Assembly: GCA_028279215.1 (NCBI GenBank)
Contig: JANQOF010000036.1
Coordinates: 26,639-90,638, forward strand
Source: Pirellulales bacterium
GTDB taxonomy: Bacteria > Planctomycetota > Planctomycetia > Pirellulales > Lacipirellulaceae
Reading direction: 5' to 3'
Length of the DNA stretch: 64,000 nucleotides
Positions 9,117 to 19,058 of this stretch are shown here, piece after piece. The position numbers and the translations under genes are program-made. The number at the start of each line of letters is the position of its first letter. Positions within the stretch are counted from its first letter, which is position 1. The notes beneath the pieces are model-generated. The model saw only the letters and a list, made by a program, of their open reading frames with translations, had not been told where the DNA came from and made no database searches.

Positions 9117-9998
9117 ATGAATCCTGGTAAACAATGGTTGCTGAATACCTATCTGTTGGCAACGACACCGGTTCGCGCGGTGGCAAGTCACTATCGCCAC
9201 TTGCGTGGTGCTGAACCAGTCCAGATCCTGTTCTATCATCGCGTGGCAGACTATTCGCCGAACCCGTGGACCATTAGTTCGGAGGCATTTGCTCAGCAAA
9301 TCGAGTGGCTTCAGCAGCGATTCGACATCGTCTCGCTGGCCGAAGCGCAACGACGTATTCTCTCGGGGAAGAACAGCCGACCGACGGTCGCTATCACTTT
9401 TGACGACGGCTATGCCGACAACTGCGACTTTGCCTTGCCGCTCTTGCTCGATCGTGAGTTGCCGTTCACGTACTTTGTAACGTCGAAAAACGTAGCGAAT
9501 GACCTTCCGTTCCCACACGACGTCGAGCGCGGGGAACCCTTGCCGCCCAACTCCGTTGCCGATATTCAAGCACTTTCGGATGCGGGCATCGAAATTGGCG
9601 CGCACACGAGAACCCATGTCGACTTGGCAACAATCGAACCGCGGAGGCTCGACGACGAGATCAACGGATCGAAACACGACCTGGAGGAGATGTCTGGCAG
9701 AGCTGTGAGGTACTTCGCTTTTCCGTTCGGACAACGAGTCAACATGACGCCGGAGTCTTTCGAGCTTGCCCGCGACGGAGGTTTTGCGGGAGCTTGCTCT
9801 GCTTACGGTGGGTACAACTTCCCAGGCCGCGACCCGTTTCACCTAAAGCGAATCCACGCCGATCCGCATCTCGCCCGGTTCGCACATTGGTTGTCGGTGG
9901 ACGTCATGAAGAGTTTGGCCAGTTCGTCGGAAGTTGCTTACGTCTCACTGAGTCACGACGCTATCCGCCGACGACTCGCGGTCGCGAAAGGTTCGTAA
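9117..9998 (+). CDS. Polysaccharide deacetylase (NodB-homology, CE4)
   Basis: The 293-aa product has the CE4 catalytic set: ILFYHRV near residue 40, motif 1 VAITFDDGYADN near residue 93 (catalytic Asp and metal-binding Asp), motif 2 IEIGAHTRTHVDL (metal-binding histidines), and motif 3 YFAFPFGQR. It would remove N-acetyl groups from a hexosamine polymer or precursor. Beside a flippase and a glycosyltransferase, the likely substrate is the exopolysaccharide made by this locus. There is no clear signal peptide (MNPGKQWLLNTYLLATTPVRAV is only weakly hydrophobic), so it may act at the inner face of the membrane. The flippase start lies 2 nt after its stop, suggesting coupled translation. Confidence 0.92.
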   Translation: MNPGKQWLLNTYLLATTPVRAVASHYRHLRGAEPVQILFYHRVADYSPNPWTISSEAFAQQIEWLQQRFDIVSLAEAQRRILSGKNSRPTVAITFDDGYADNCDFALPLLLDRELPFTYFVTSKNVANDLPFPHDVERGEPLPPNSVADIQALSDAGIEIGAHTRTHVDLATIEPRRLDDEINGSKHDLEEMSGRAVRYFAFPFGQRVNMTPESFELARDGGFAGACSAYGGYNFPGRDPFHLKRIHADPHLARFAHWLSVDVMKSLASSSEVAYVSLSHDAIRRRLAVAKGS

Positions 9999-10000
9999 GC

Positions 10001-11530
10001 ATGCCTGGTGGACGGGAGGCTCGAGCGACGGCGATTCGCCCCGACACGCTGTTGGGCAGCGTAGCCGTGCTGCTGTTGGTGAACGTAGTGCAGCGCAGCA
10101 TCGGGTTCGGACGTGGTGTGCTATTTTGCCGCTGGCTCGCCCCTGAGTCGCTCGGCGAGTGGGATATGGCGTATGGCTTTCTATTGCTCGCGGCGCCTGT
10201 CGCGGTGCTTGGGCTCCCGGGCTCATTTGGACGTTACATCGAGCGATATCGACAACGCGGCCAGCTAACGAGCTTTCTTTGGCGCACATGTGCGTGGGCC
10301 GGCGTACTGACGTCCATCGCGGTGCTTGTCCTCTTGCTCGGTCGCGGTTGGTTTGCTTACCTGGTGTTTGGAGATGCGGGCCAATCGTCGCTGCTAGTAT
10401 TGGTTGCCGTAGTGCTAGCCACAGTTGTATTGCACCACTTTCTTGAAGCGGTGTTTGCCGGACTCCGAGTATTTCGAGTCGTATCGGCCATGCACTTCGC
10501 GCAAAGCATGCTATTCGCCGGCATTTCTCTGAGTCTGCTCTTATGGTGGCGATGCGACGCGTGGAGCATCGTCGCCGGCTACGGATTAGCGTGCCTGGTA
10601 TCGGCCAGTGTTGCGATGGTTTGGGCGCGACGATTTCAGTGGCAATCGATCGAAGGCGTCGCGGCCGACTCGCACAGAGATTTTTGGCCGCCATTGATCC
10701 GTTTTGCCGTTTGGGTTTGGATCACCGCTCTGTTGAGCAACCTCTTTACGGTGATTGACCGATACATGATTGTTCATTTCAGCGGCCTTCCTGCTGATAC
10801 GGCACTAGGGCTCGTGGGGTGCTACCACACGAGCATGTTGGTGCCAGTGTTGCTTATCTCGGTCGCCAATTTGCTGACGGGGGCCATGACGCCGCATCTC
10901 AGCCACCAATGGGAAACAGGCGATCGTGATGGCGCCGGCAAACGCATCGATACGGCTTTTAAGCTAGCCTCACTTGGAATGTTTCTCGCTAGCCTTTGCG
11001 TGCTTGCCGTCGCCCCCGCGCTGTTCCATTTGGCCTTCGGCGGCAAGTACGACGAGGGGCTCTTCGTCTTACCTTGGGCGGTGGCTTCGTGTGTTTGGTT
11101 TAGCCTGTTGCTGGTCGCGCAAACGTACGTGTGGTGCGCCGAAGAGTCACGCCATGCGACCTTGCCGATGCTGATTGGACTGGTGGGCAACGTGACGCTC
11201 AATCTTATGCTACTACCTGTGCTTGGTTTGCTCGGGGCGGTGATGGCCACGGCGCTTGCAACGTTGCTGGCTTTGCTCGGCCAGAATCTCGTTAATTGGC
11301 GCCTGGGACTGACCCCCACGACGGGGACGTTTGTCGCAGCGCTTCTTCCATTGGCCCTCGCAATGGGATTGCCGACGGCTGTGGCGACATCCGGCCTGAT
11401 CGCATTCGTCGTCTTGTTCACTCCATGGATGTTGTCGGTCGACCAGTGCGAAGAAATCGTAAGCGTAATTCGCCGCCACCTTGGTCGCCTTAGTTGGCGC
11501 AGGCGTGGCGTGCTTGTTCAAGAAGGGTGA
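10001..11530 (+). CDS. Polysaccharide flippase (Wzx/MurJ-like, MOP superfamily)
   Basis: The product of 509 aa is almost entirely hydrophobic, with about 12-14 membrane segments and the N-terminal signature of polysaccharide transporters (LVNVVQRSIGFGRGVLFCRWLAPESLGEWDM), which corresponds to the GxxxxxFLxPxxxGxY pattern of Wzx proteins. It would flip lipid-linked repeat units to the periplasmic side. The ATG at 10001 is 2 nt after the deacetylase stop; the longer frame from 9794 lies wholly inside that gene and is rejected. The C-terminus ends in a basic stretch (RRHLGRLSWRRRG) typical of a cytoplasmic tail. Confidence 0.88.
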   Translation: MPGGREARATAIRPDTLLGSVAVLLLVNVVQRSIGFGRGVLFCRWLAPESLGEWDMAYGFLLLAAPVAVLGLPGSFGRYIERYRQRGQLTSFLWRTCAWAGVLTSIAVLVLLLGRGWFAYLVFGDAGQSSLLVLVAVVLATVVLHHFLEAVFAGLRVFRVVSAMHFAQSMLFAGISLSLLLWWRCDAWSIVAGYGLACLVSASVAMVWARRFQWQSIEGVAADSHRDFWPPLIRFAVWVWITALLSNLFTVIDRYMIVHFSGLPADTALGLVGCYHTSMLVPVLLISVANLLTGAMTPHLSHQWETGDRDGAGKRIDTAFKLASLGMFLASLCVLAVAPALFHLAFGGKYDEGLFVLPWAVASCVWFSLLLVAQTYVWCAEESRHATLPMLIGLVGNVTLNLMLLPVLGLLGAVMATALATLLALLGQNLVNWRLGLTPTTGTFVAALLPLALAMGLPTAVATSGLIAFVVLFTPWMLSVDQCEEIVSVIRRHLGRLSWRRRGVLVQEG

Positions 11531-11533
11531 CCC

Positions 11534-12748
11534 GTGCCGATGCGCCATCAAGCTAGGTGCCGTTCCGGTCCGCTCCGCGCGATGTTTCTAACCACGTCCA
11601 TGCCTGTGGGCGGGGCGGAAATACTGCTCGTCAACCTAATCCGGCGGTTAGATCGTCGCCGTGTCGAGCCCGAACTAGGTTGTTTGAAGCAGGCTGGCCC
11701 GCTGGGCGAGCAACTCGCTGACGAGATCCCCGTCCACTCGGAAATGATTGCGCACAAAGCGGATGTGCGAGTACTCGGGCGACTAAGACAACTGCTTCGC
11801 GACCGGAGTATCGATGCGGTGGTGACCGTGGGCGCCGGTGATAAGATGTTTTGGGGACGCTTGGCCGCCCGTGCGGCGCGCGTGCCGGTTGTGTGTTCTG
11901 CGCTGCACAGTACCGGCTGGCCCGACCAAGTCGGTCGCTTGAATCGAATGCTTACACCAATCACTGATGCGGTGATTGCCGTCGCCGAGCCGCACGCACG
12001 GTACTTGGTCGATCGCGAGGGCTTTCCCGCTGGCAAAGTGGTTGTCATTCCCAACGGAGTCGACACCAAGCGCTTCGCCCCCGGGGTCGACTGCGCGGGT
12101 GTGCGGCAGACGCTCGGCATATCGCCCGCCGCTCCGGTTGCGATCATCGTTGCGGCTCTTCGGCCGGAGAAGAACCACGAGTTATTCTTGGAAGTTGCCC
12201 GCCGAGTCTTGCAGCACGTCGGTGATGCAGAATTCTTGATCGTGGGTGACGGGCCACAGCGGACGATGCTCGAAGGCCGAGCCGCGGAGCTAGAGATCGA
12301 GCATGTCGTGCATTTCCTCGGCATGCGCAGCGACGTAGCGACCCTGCTCAACGCTGCGAACGTCAACGTCCTTACGTCGCACAATGAAGCGAACCCGGTA
12401 TCGATTCTTGAAGCGATGAGCACCGCCACACCGACTGTGGCGACTGACGTTGGCTCCGTCTGCCAGTCGGTCATCGACGGGAAGACTGGATACCTAGCTC
12501 CGGCGGGCGACACGAGCGGTCTCGCGGCGCGCGTGACGCAACTGCTCGACGACCCTCTCGCCTGCGTGCAGATGGGCGACGCGGCCCGGGCATTGGTAGT
12601 CGAGCGGTGGTCGCTCGACGTAATGGTACGCGGCTACGAAGATTTGCTAACTAGCTTCTACACCAAAAATACCGGCAAGACACTTGGGGCAATTGACGAA
12701 GAAACAGAGCAGCCCACTGACCACGTGCATGCGTCGATCGATTCCTAG
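11534..12748 (+). CDS. Glycosyltransferase family 4 (GT-B fold)
   Basis: The 404-aa product is a retaining GT4 enzyme. The N-terminal domain begins FLTTSMPVGGAEILLVNLIRRLD (glycine-rich acceptor loop). The C-terminal nucleotide-sugar domain shows VIPNGVDTKRF, VAALRPEKNHELFLE, FLIVGDGPQR and the E-x7-E motif in EANPVSILEAMS. It probably adds one sugar to the lipid-linked repeat unit. GTG at 11534 has AGAAGG about 7 nt upstream and lies 3 nt after the flippase stop; an ATG at 11540 in the same frame is an alternative. The last 25 residues look disordered. It ends the plus-strand polysaccharide operon. Confidence 0.92.
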   Translation: MPMRHQARCRSGPLRAMFLTTSMPVGGAEILLVNLIRRLDRRRVEPELGCLKQAGPLGEQLADEIPVHSEMIAHKADVRVLGRLRQLLRDRSIDAVVTVGAGDKMFWGRLAARAARVPVVCSALHSTGWPDQVGRLNRMLTPITDAVIAVAEPHARYLVDREGFPAGKVVVIPNGVDTKRFAPGVDCAGVRQTLGISPAAPVAIIVAALRPEKNHELFLEVARRVLQHVGDAEFLIVGDGPQRTMLEGRAAELEIEHVVHFLGMRSDVATLLNAANVNVLTSHNEANPVSILEAMSTATPTVATDVGSVCQSVIDGKTGYLAPAGDTSGLAARVTQLLDDPLACVQMGDAARALVVERWSLDVMVRGYEDLLTSFYTKNTGKTLGAIDEETEQPTDHVHASIDS

Positions 12749-12848
12749 GCAACCGAGATTGCTACGCTTCGGCACTCGCGATTCGCCTGCGACGCAAGCA
12801 TAATGGAGCTTTCCGAACCTGAGCCGCTACATTTGATTGTCCGCTGGA

Positions 12849-13460
12849 ATGATTACCGAAACCCTTTTGACTACCCTGGCTCGATTGCTGAGCGGGGCAA
12901 GCGTGCGATGGGTCGACAGCCAGCCAGACACATGCCAGCGTATCTATTTCGCCAATCATACGAGCCACTTGGACGTGATTCTCGTCTGGTCGGCATTGCC
13001 TCGCGACGTACGAAGACTTACGAGACCCGCGGCCGCAAAGGACTACTGGAGCCGGGGGAAGATTCGGGCCCACATTGCGAAGGTTTACAACGCGATACTG
13101 ATCGACCGTAAGGAAATTAAGGTTCACCAGAGTCCAGTCGACATTATGATTCGGGAGATTGGCCGGACCTACTCCGTCATCATTTTTCCAGAAGGTGGTC
13201 GCTCGTCGGGCGAAACCATAGGTGAGTTTAAGAGCGGCCTGTACTATCTGGCGAAGAAGCGGCCCGACTTGGAGTTGATCCCTGTTTACATTGACAACAT
13301 GAACCGCATTCTTCCGCGCGGCGAGTTCTTGCCCGTGCCGTTGCTATCAAGCATCACATTCGGACCACCGATGTGGTTGGAGGCGGGTGAGACCAAAAAC
13401 GAGTTTCTGGAACGAGCGAGGAACGCGGTGCTCAAGCTTCGCGACCGCGAGAAGCAGTAA
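12849..13460 (+). CDS. 1-acyl-sn-glycerol-3-phosphate acyltransferase (PlsC-like)
   Basis: The product of about 203 aa has the PlsC blocks: NHTSHLDV (NHxxxxD catalytic motif) near residue 36, IDRKEIK, and FPEGGRSSG near residue 112 (PEGTRS equivalent), followed by PVYIDNMNRILPRGE. These enzymes transfer an acyl chain to lysophosphatidate at the membrane. The chain is shorter than typical PlsC. The start is uncertain: ATG 12849 and TTG 12837 are both possible and neither has a strong ribosome binding site. The phosphatidate cytidylyltransferase gene follows about 110 nt later, so the two act on consecutive steps of phospholipid synthesis. Confidence 0.85.
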   Translation: MITETLLTTLARLLSGASVRWVDSQPDTCQRIYFANHTSHLDVILVWSALPRDVRRLTRPAAAKDYWSRGKIRAHIAKVYNAILIDRKEIKVHQSPVDIMIREIGRTYSVIIFPEGGRSSGETIGEFKSGLYYLAKKRPDLELIPVYIDNMNRILPRGEFLPVPLLSSITFGPPMWLEAGETKNEFLERARNAVLKLRDREKQ

Positions 13461-13568
13461 CGTCGGCGTCGGCGACGCAACACTCGATAGTTGCCAGCCT
13501 CTCGGCCATAATCCCATGAGTTGTACTGGCCCGAAGGTCGGTACGGAATGCGTTGACAGCACTCGAAC

Positions 13569-14513
13569 ATGACACCCATCCAACTTAACTGGGCCCTCGC
13601 AGGTACCATCGTTGCCTTCTTGAGCGCAGCGACGGTCGTTGGGCAGTTGCTGGCTCGGCAGCCGCAATGGGGGCTCAACCCAGCAGCGGTCAATGCGTTC
13701 AATGGTCGACTGAGGGCATGGTGGATCATTTGTTGTTTGCTGGCGGTTGCGTTCTTAAGCCGCGAGGTGACGATACTTCTATTCTTCCTGGTTAGTTTTT
13801 GGGCGCTACGCGAGTTCATTACGCTTACTCCCACGCGGCAGGGTGACCACCGCGCGTTGTTTTGGGTGTTTTTCCTATTCACGCCGCTGCACTACATCCT
13901 GGTGGGGCTCGACAGGTATGCCCTGTACAGCATTTTGATCCCGGTATACGGCTTCTTGTTCATTCCGGTGCGTGTGGCAATTGCTGGCGACACCAAACGA
14001 TTTTTGGAACGCGTCGCAAAGATTCAATCGGGCCTACTAGTGTGTGTCTACTGCCTGGGGTTCGCACCGGCGATCTTGGATCTCGAACCGGACAACTATG
14101 CTGGCTGCTCTCGCCTGCTGTTCTTCCTGGTGATCATGTCGTTGGTTAGTGAAGGACTACAGTTCGCTTGGGACCGTCTGTACGGCCGCAACGTCATCTC
14201 GCCCAATATCAATAGCACGCGCACTTGGGAGGGCATGTTGGGCGGGGCAGCAAGCGCCGCGTTGGTAGGCATGACGTATCATGTGTTCTTTCACCCCTTC
14301 CGCGAGTTGTGGCACACCGCACTCGTGAGTATGCTGATCGCGGTAATGGGATTCGCCGGCGCCATGACGATGTCGGCCATCAAGCGCGACCGCGGCGTCA
14401 AGGACTTTGGTACCCTAGTCGAAGGGCATGGCGGCGTACTTGATCGCATCGATTCGATTTGTTTCGCCGCACCGGTGTTCTATCACGTCGCGAAGCAACT
14501 GTTGATTGCGTAG
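13569..14513 (+). CDS. cdsA: Phosphatidate cytidylyltransferase
   Basis: The 314-aa polytopic protein converts phosphatidate and CTP to CDP-diacylglycerol. The C-terminal CTP transferase signature is clear: SAIKRDRGVKDFGTLVEGHGGVLDRIDS at about residues 274-301, with the conserved K-D-x-G and G-H-G-G-x-x-D-R-x-D. A second conserved stretch, GRNVISPNINSTRTWEGMLGG, lies near residue 205. About eight membrane segments are visible. It is longer at the N-terminus than the E. coli enzyme, like many planctomycete homologues. Confidence 0.93.
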   Translation: MTPIQLNWALAGTIVAFLSAATVVGQLLARQPQWGLNPAAVNAFNGRLRAWWIICCLLAVAFLSREVTILLFFLVSFWALREFITLTPTRQGDHRALFWVFFLFTPLHYILVGLDRYALYSILIPVYGFLFIPVRVAIAGDTKRFLERVAKIQSGLLVCVYCLGFAPAILDLEPDNYAGCSRLLFFLVIMSLVSEGLQFAWDRLYGRNVISPNINSTRTWEGMLGGAASAALVGMTYHVFFHPFRELWHTALVSMLIAVMGFAGAMTMSAIKRDRGVKDFGTLVEGHGGVLDRIDSICFAAPVFYHVAKQLLIA

Positions 14514-14644
14514 TCCTTTCAATCAGCTTCGAAGGCAGCCGCTGGCATCAGCACATGCTTGCACAATCAGCGGGCGTATTCTATCCTTAGTTTCCGTTGA
14601 TGTCGGGACAGTAGATAAAGAGATTCTCTTAGAGGTAGTATGCG

Positions 14645-15910
14645 ATGACTCTTTACGGGTACATCAGCCCGTATCTCGTTCGCCACATCGTTTTCGTTTG
14701 CACCGGCTTCCTTTGTCTCGTGGGTGAGCCCCAGGTGGACGGCGAAGAGGTATTCACGAGCTTCCATGTGGGAAATTCACTTACATGGGATATGCAAGCC
14801 CATGCGTTCGATGTTCGCCCGCTGCACGATGATCAGGGATACCACATCAAGGGCGCATCGTCGTTGACAAACATTATGCAATTTGCCGAAACCTATCAGG
14901 AGTCGGTTCCGAGGTACGGACCGTTTCCTGACGCTCTGCCGGGCTTTGAATGGGATGTCGTAACGCTTCAGCCCTACGTTGGCCCCTCTGCAAGCGTCGA
15001 GTTTCAGTCATTTGCAGAGATGGCCAACCTGACCAACGGCGATGCCCGAGTGTTGATGTACGCATCATGGCCCGATCAACGAAACATCACGAGCACTTAT
15101 ACCGACGCATGGTACGCGGAGCCGCCACAAGGCGGTTATGACGACTCGGTTGAAATGCGGCACGAACGCGCGTGGTACGAGCACGCAGTTACCGAGGTTC
15201 GTAGCCTGCTTCCATCCCGGCAGGTGAATCTAATTCCGGTGGGAGACGTCTGGGCGGCCCTTGGTGAAGTGTTTCGCGCAGGCGACTACGAGGGACTATC
15301 CGACGAAATCGACTTGTATCGAGACGTACGGCACGCAAACAACGTCGGTCGATATGCTGCCCACGTGACTGCGTGGGCCGTGATGCACAACAAGAACCCA
15401 ATGAACTTTCCGGAACTCCAGTCGGCCTTCTGGACCGCGTCGCCCGGCAATCATGACAACGACGTTCCTCCCACTTCCGAAGTTGGTTCGTTGGTTCGCA
15501 GAACAGTTTGGGAGGTGGTTTCCAACGATCCTCTGACTGGCGTGGTGTCGCTTCCTGGCGACTTCAACAGCGACGAAGTCGTGAACCTGGCAGACTACAC
15601 CACTTGGCGAGATGGGCTTGGCGGCGAGTACGACGCAGATGATTACCAGGTTTGGAAGGCAAACTATCTGCCGCATCGCCCTGGAGACTTCAATCGCGAT
15701 GGCGTTGTAAATCTAGCCGACTACACGGTTTGGCGCGACGGACTAGGAGGCAGGTATGGGCTGGGCGACTACGACGTGTGGAAACAGAACATTGGCAACG
15801 GTGTTTCGACTCCGTTGGCGACTGTAACAGCGGTTCCCGAGCCTGTTAGCAACGTTGTATTGGTGTTGTGCGCAACAATGCTAATCCGTTTTCAGTCGCG
15901 CCATCGGTGA
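14645..15910 (+). CDS. Secreted SGNH-like protein with two dockerin-type repeats and a PEP-CTERM tail
   Basis: The 421-aa product begins with a signal-type hydrophobic stretch (HIVFVCTGFLCLVG). The core starts SFHVGNSLTWDM, resembling the G-N-S-L-T block of SGNH/GDSL-like hydrolases, but I cannot place the full catalytic set. Near the C-terminus are two calcium-binding dockerin-like repeats, DFNSDEVVNLADYTTWRDGL (about residues 305-324) and DFNRDGVVNLADYTVWRDGL (about 350-369). The chain ends AVPEPVSNVVLVLCATMLIRF-QSRHR, a PEP-CTERM sorting signal: PEP, hydrophobic helix, basic tail. PEP-CTERM proteins are handled by an exosortase, which is not in this window. AGAGG lies upstream of the start. 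Confidence 0.82.
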   Translation: MTLYGYISPYLVRHIVFVCTGFLCLVGEPQVDGEEVFTSFHVGNSLTWDMQAHAFDVRPLHDDQGYHIKGASSLTNIMQFAETYQESVPRYGPFPDALPGFEWDVVTLQPYVGPSASVEFQSFAEMANLTNGDARVLMYASWPDQRNITSTYTDAWYAEPPQGGYDDSVEMRHERAWYEHAVTEVRSLLPSRQVNLIPVGDVWAALGEVFRAGDYEGLSDEIDLYRDVRHANNVGRYAAHVTAWAVMHNKNPMNFPELQSAFWTASPGNHDNDVPPTSEVGSLVRRTVWEVVSNDPLTGVVSLPGDFNSDEVVNLADYTTWRDGLGGEYDADDYQVWKANYLPHRPGDFNRDGVVNLADYTVWRDGLGGRYGLGDYDVWKQNIGNGVSTPLATVTAVPEPVSNVVLVLCATMLIRFQSRHR

Positions 15911-15913
15911 CCA

Positions 15914-16903
15914 CTACCGCCAGTAGGTTCGTTCGCTGCCAGTCGGAGGAGCGTCGACGTGTACCGTGTCCTTTCCCTCAGGACGCCGGACGACAACACC
16001 GCGATGTTCTCGCGCCGCCCGTGAGTAGGCGGACTCGTGATTCGTCGATGCTAATGGTTGAGACCGCGCCGTTGACGGATCTGGTTTGGTTACCGGAGTC
16101 GAATCGCTCGCCAGTAGGGTTTCCGATTCCCGCTCGCCAGGTAACTCAGGTCGCCCTTTCTTGACCCAATCGAGCCACTCATTCTGTAGCGCAAACAGAC
16201 TATCGTGACCGTAGTGTTCTCGAACCGCCCGGGGCCAGTTCTCGTCGCCCATTCCATCGGCCAGGAACTCGAGAAATGCTGCCTGCCCACGTTGTCCAAT
16301 CAAGTAGCGGGTTAGCGAGTGGCCCTGTGCGTACAATGGCAATACGTCGCGAGGGTAATCCTTCATAGCGAACATCTGGCCAAATGGAATTCCCTTGCCG
16401 GTCTTGAGGAAACGAATGAGCAGGTTTTCCTGTTTGGCGATCTCGCTCTGGTGCTCGACGGTCGTACAAGCACCTTCATCGGCCCAGCGCGGCAGCGGCT
16501 GGCGGAAGTGGCACGCGAAAATGGTGTGCGTGATTTCATGGGGGAGCACCGAGTCGAGCACTCGCTCGCGGGAGCCGGTGACGGTCATGTTCCAATCGAA
16601 GACCTCGCCACGATCGAAGACGAACGTCGTGACGCCGCCAGCACCCAGGTTGGGGGCGACCTCCGCTCTGATAGGGCAGGGGCGTGACCACGGAGGCATT
16701 TCATTGCCGATCCAATCGATCGCGAGCTCGCGCCGCCAGTGCTCAGCCATTTCACCAATTTCCTTGGCAAGTTGAGGCGTAGGAGCGTTGACGACAAAGT
16801 TGGTCGTCTTATAGCGGGCTGCGTTGCCGGAGGATGCCGCAGCAAATGTAAGCAACGTGAAGAGCGTCGTCCAAACAATCGGTACTTTGGTGCGAGCTTC
16901 CAT
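15914..16903 (-). CDS. Secreted HExxH metallopeptidase-like protein (peptidase MA/gluzincin type)
   Basis: The 329-aa product has a signal peptide (VPIVWTTLFTLLTFAAASSGNAA) and the zinc site LPHEITHTIFACHF near residue 143, followed by RWADEGAC, whose glutamate fits the third ligand of gluzincins. The surroundings (TTNFVVNAPTPQLAKEIGEMAEHWRRELA at the start, YAQGHSLTRYLIGQRGQAAFLEFL downstream) match the DUF1570/peptidase-MA-like group common in planctomycetes. Start 16903 has GGAG 6 nt upstream; the ATG at 16936 is 11 codons longer without a better site. The last 80 residues are polar and low-complexity. Substrate unknown. Its stop is 3 nt from the stop of the convergent PEP-CTERM gene. Confidence 0.82.
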   Translation of the reverse strand: MEARTKVPIVWTTLFTLLTFAAASSGNAARYKTTNFVVNAPTPQLAKEIGEMAEHWRRELAIDWIGNEMPPWSRPCPIRAEVAPNLGAGGVTTFVFDRGEVFDWNMTVTGSRERVLDSVLPHEITHTIFACHFRQPLPRWADEGACTTVEHQSEIAKQENLLIRFLKTGKGIPFGQMFAMKDYPRDVLPLYAQGHSLTRYLIGQRGQAAFLEFLADGMGDENWPRAVREHYGHDSLFALQNEWLDWVKKGRPELPGERESETLLASDSTPVTKPDPSTARSQPLASTNHESAYSRAAREHRGVVVRRPEGKDTVHVDAPPTGSERTYWR

Positions 16904-17076
16904 GCTGCACTCCTGCATTAGCGGTAGGACAAACAAGGGGCAGATGCTAGCATCTGGTCGGGCGCCATCCCGACGCGACCGAGACTACCATGCGACCGAC
17001 GTCGAAGGCCAGGGCGATTTTGCCTACAATTGTCTACGATTCCTTTCTTCCTTGTATTTGTCAGGAGCCATGAACC

Positions 17077-17352
17077 ATGGGAACTACGAGCAACCAGGAC
17101 ATTCACGGCCACGAAGTGATGCGGATGATGCTCGAATTGGGCGCGGCCTTCGACGTCGAGAGCCTAGAGGCGGCCATCCATGCACGATTCGGCGAATCCA
17201 CCCGGTTTTGCACGTGCTCCGCCAGTGGAATGACGGCGCGCGAACTAATCGATTTCCTTGCCGAGCGTGGTAAGTTCGTTCCGTCGGGTGGTGGGTTCTC
17301 CACGCAAGCATCAAAGATTTGCAGTCATGAATCCAACGAGTCATCTCAGTAG
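17077..17352 (+). CDS. YecH-family small metal-binding-type protein (DUF2492)
   Basis: The 91-aa product aligns throughout with E. coli YecH: IHGHEVMRMM near the start, SLEAAIHARFGESTRFCTCSASGMTARELIDFLAERGKF in the middle, and GFSTQASKICSH at the end. Conserved His and Cys residues (HGHE, FCTCS, KICSH) suggest metal binding; the cellular role of the family is not established. It stands alone with its own leader of about 140 nt. The ATG at 17077 follows GGAGCC about 8 nt upstream. Confidence 0.88.
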   Translation: MGTTSNQDIHGHEVMRMMLELGAAFDVESLEAAIHARFGESTRFCTCSASGMTARELIDFLAERGKFVPSGGGFSTQASKICSHESNESSQ

Positions 17353-17568
17353 CCGACCGTAGGGTGGCTCCAATCGACGACGAGACGGGTTTACAGCCAG
17401 CGTGCTTGGAGCGATTCCGGCACTAGCGCTTTCCCAGCTTTCCACACCGAGATCACCAGTCGTCCTGTGCCCGAGTGCAATTGGCCAAGGACATATGCTA
17501 AACTGCGCGGGCGACTCATCATTCCGTGTCCGCTCGCGGCACATCAGCGCCCTTCAGGAGGTGATATC

Positions 17569-19044
17569 ATGGCGACCGTGGCCCCAGAGAGAGTTTCTCG
17601 TCCTCAGGTCCGGCAGACGACGTGTTTTATCGATGGGAAGTGGATTCCTTCGGCCAGCGGCAAGACGTTCGAAACCATCCACCCGGCTACGGAGGAAGTG
17701 ATTTGTGAAGTTGCGGAAGGCGACAAGGCCGACGTCGACTTGGCGGTGGATGCCGCTCGCGAAGCCTTCGAAAACGGACCCTGGGCGACGATGGACGCTC
17801 GCGATCGCGGCCAACTGATGCACAAGCTGGCCGATCTTATCGAGGCAGAAATCGATGAGTTAGCTGCGCTCGAGACGTTGGACAACGGTAAGCCCATTAC
17901 CGATTCGCGCAACGCCGATTTGCCGCTCGTGGTCGATTGCCTGCGCTACTATGCCGGTTGGGCTGACAAAATTCAGGGCGATACGATTCCGATTCGCGGC
18001 GACTACCTTTGCTACACACGTCGCGAGCCGGTGGGCGTGGTCGGGCAGATCATTCCGTGGAACTTCCCAGCCCTGATGGCCGCTTGGAAGTGGGGGCCGG
18101 CGCTGGCCGCCGGGTGCACGATTGTGATGAAGCCCGCCGAGCAAACGCCTCTCACTTGCTTACGCATGGCGCGGCTAGCGCAGAAGGCGGGCATCCCCGA
18201 TGGGGTGATCAACGTCGTGCCGGGCTACGGTCCGACCGCCGGGGCCGCGATTGTCGAGCATCCGGATGTCGACAAAATCGCCTTCACGGGTGAGCTTGCA
18301 ACCGCGAAGATCATTCAGCGAGCTGCCGCCGAGAGTATGAAGCGACTCACCTTTGAGCTTGGCGGCAAGAGTCCCAACGTGATCTTTGCCGACGCCGACC
18401 TGGAGCATGCAGTGGCCGGCGCGCACTTTGCCCTCTACTTCAATCAGGGACAGTGCTGCTGTGCCGGAAGTCGTTTGTTCGTCGAAGACAAGGTCCACGA
18501 CGAGGTGGTCGACCGCATTGCCGATTGGAACGCCAAACATGCGGTGGGTGACCCGTTCGATCCCAACACGAAGCAGGGGCCTCAAGTCGACCAGGCACAG
18601 TTCGAAAAAGTCTTGCAATACGTCGACTATGGTAGGCAGGACGGAGCGAGCTGCGTAACCGGTGGCAAACGGGTGGGCGACCAAGGTTACTTTGTCGAGC
18701 CGACGTTGTTCACCGGCGTGACCGACGAAATGCGAATCGCCCAAGACGAGATCTTTGGTCCGGTGTTGAGCGTGCTGAAGTTCAGCGACGTGGACGAGTT
18801 GGTTAAGCGGGCGAACAACACCAACTTCGGCCTTGCAGCCGCGGTGTGGACGCGCGACGTGGCGAAGGCGCATCGATTTGCTGCCAAGGTTCGGGCCGGT
18901 ACGGTGTGGGTGAATTGCTACGATGTGTTCGACGCGGCGGCCCCGTTTGGCGGTTTCAAGGAAAGCGGCATCGGCCGCGAGCTTGGCGAAGCCGGGCTGG
19001 CCGCGTACACAGAGAATAAGACCGTGACGTTGTCGCTTGGGTAA
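17569..19044 (+). CDS. NAD(P)-dependent aldehyde dehydrogenase
   Basis: The 491-aa protein is a full-length ALDH-superfamily enzyme, close to the class 1/2 betaine/retinal-type group. Visible features are [21 protein letters not shown] (cofactor site), KPAEQTPLT, the [16 protein letters not shown] catalytic glutamate block and the [15 protein letters not shown] catalytic cysteine block, and [12 protein letters not shown] near the end. It oxidises an aldehyde to its acid in the cytosol; the substrate cannot be read from sequence. The start is firm: CAGGAGGTGATATC directly precedes the ATG. The FELGGKSP block is preceded by FTGELATAK, where most relatives have FTGSTEVG, a mild variation. A GC-rich hairpin follows the stop. 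Confidence 0.93.
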   Translation: MATVAPERVSRPQVRQTTCFIDGKWIPSASGKTFETIHPATEEVICEVAEGDKADVDLAVDAAREAFENGPWATMDARDRGQLMHKLADLIEAEIDELAALETLDNGKPITDSRNADLPLVVDCLRYYAGWADKIQGDTIPIRGDYLCYTRREPVGVVGQIIPWNFPALMAAWKWGPALAAGCTIVMKPAEQTPLTCLRMARLAQKAGIPDGVINVVPGYGPTAGAAIVEHPDVDKIAFTGELATAKIIQRAAAESMKRLTFELGGKSPNVIFADADLEHAVAGAHFALYFNQGQCCCAGSRLFVEDKVHDEVVDRIADWNAKHAVGDPFDPNTKQGPQVDQAQFEKVLQYVDYGRQDGASCVTGGKRVGDQGYFVEPTLFTGVTDEMRIAQDEIFGPVLSVLKFSDVDELVKRANNTNFGLAAAVWTRDVAKAHRFAAKVRAGTVWVNCYDVFDAAAPFGGFKESGIGRELGEAGLAAYTENKTVTLSLG

Positions 19045-19058
19045 CCGATTGCTACTCG

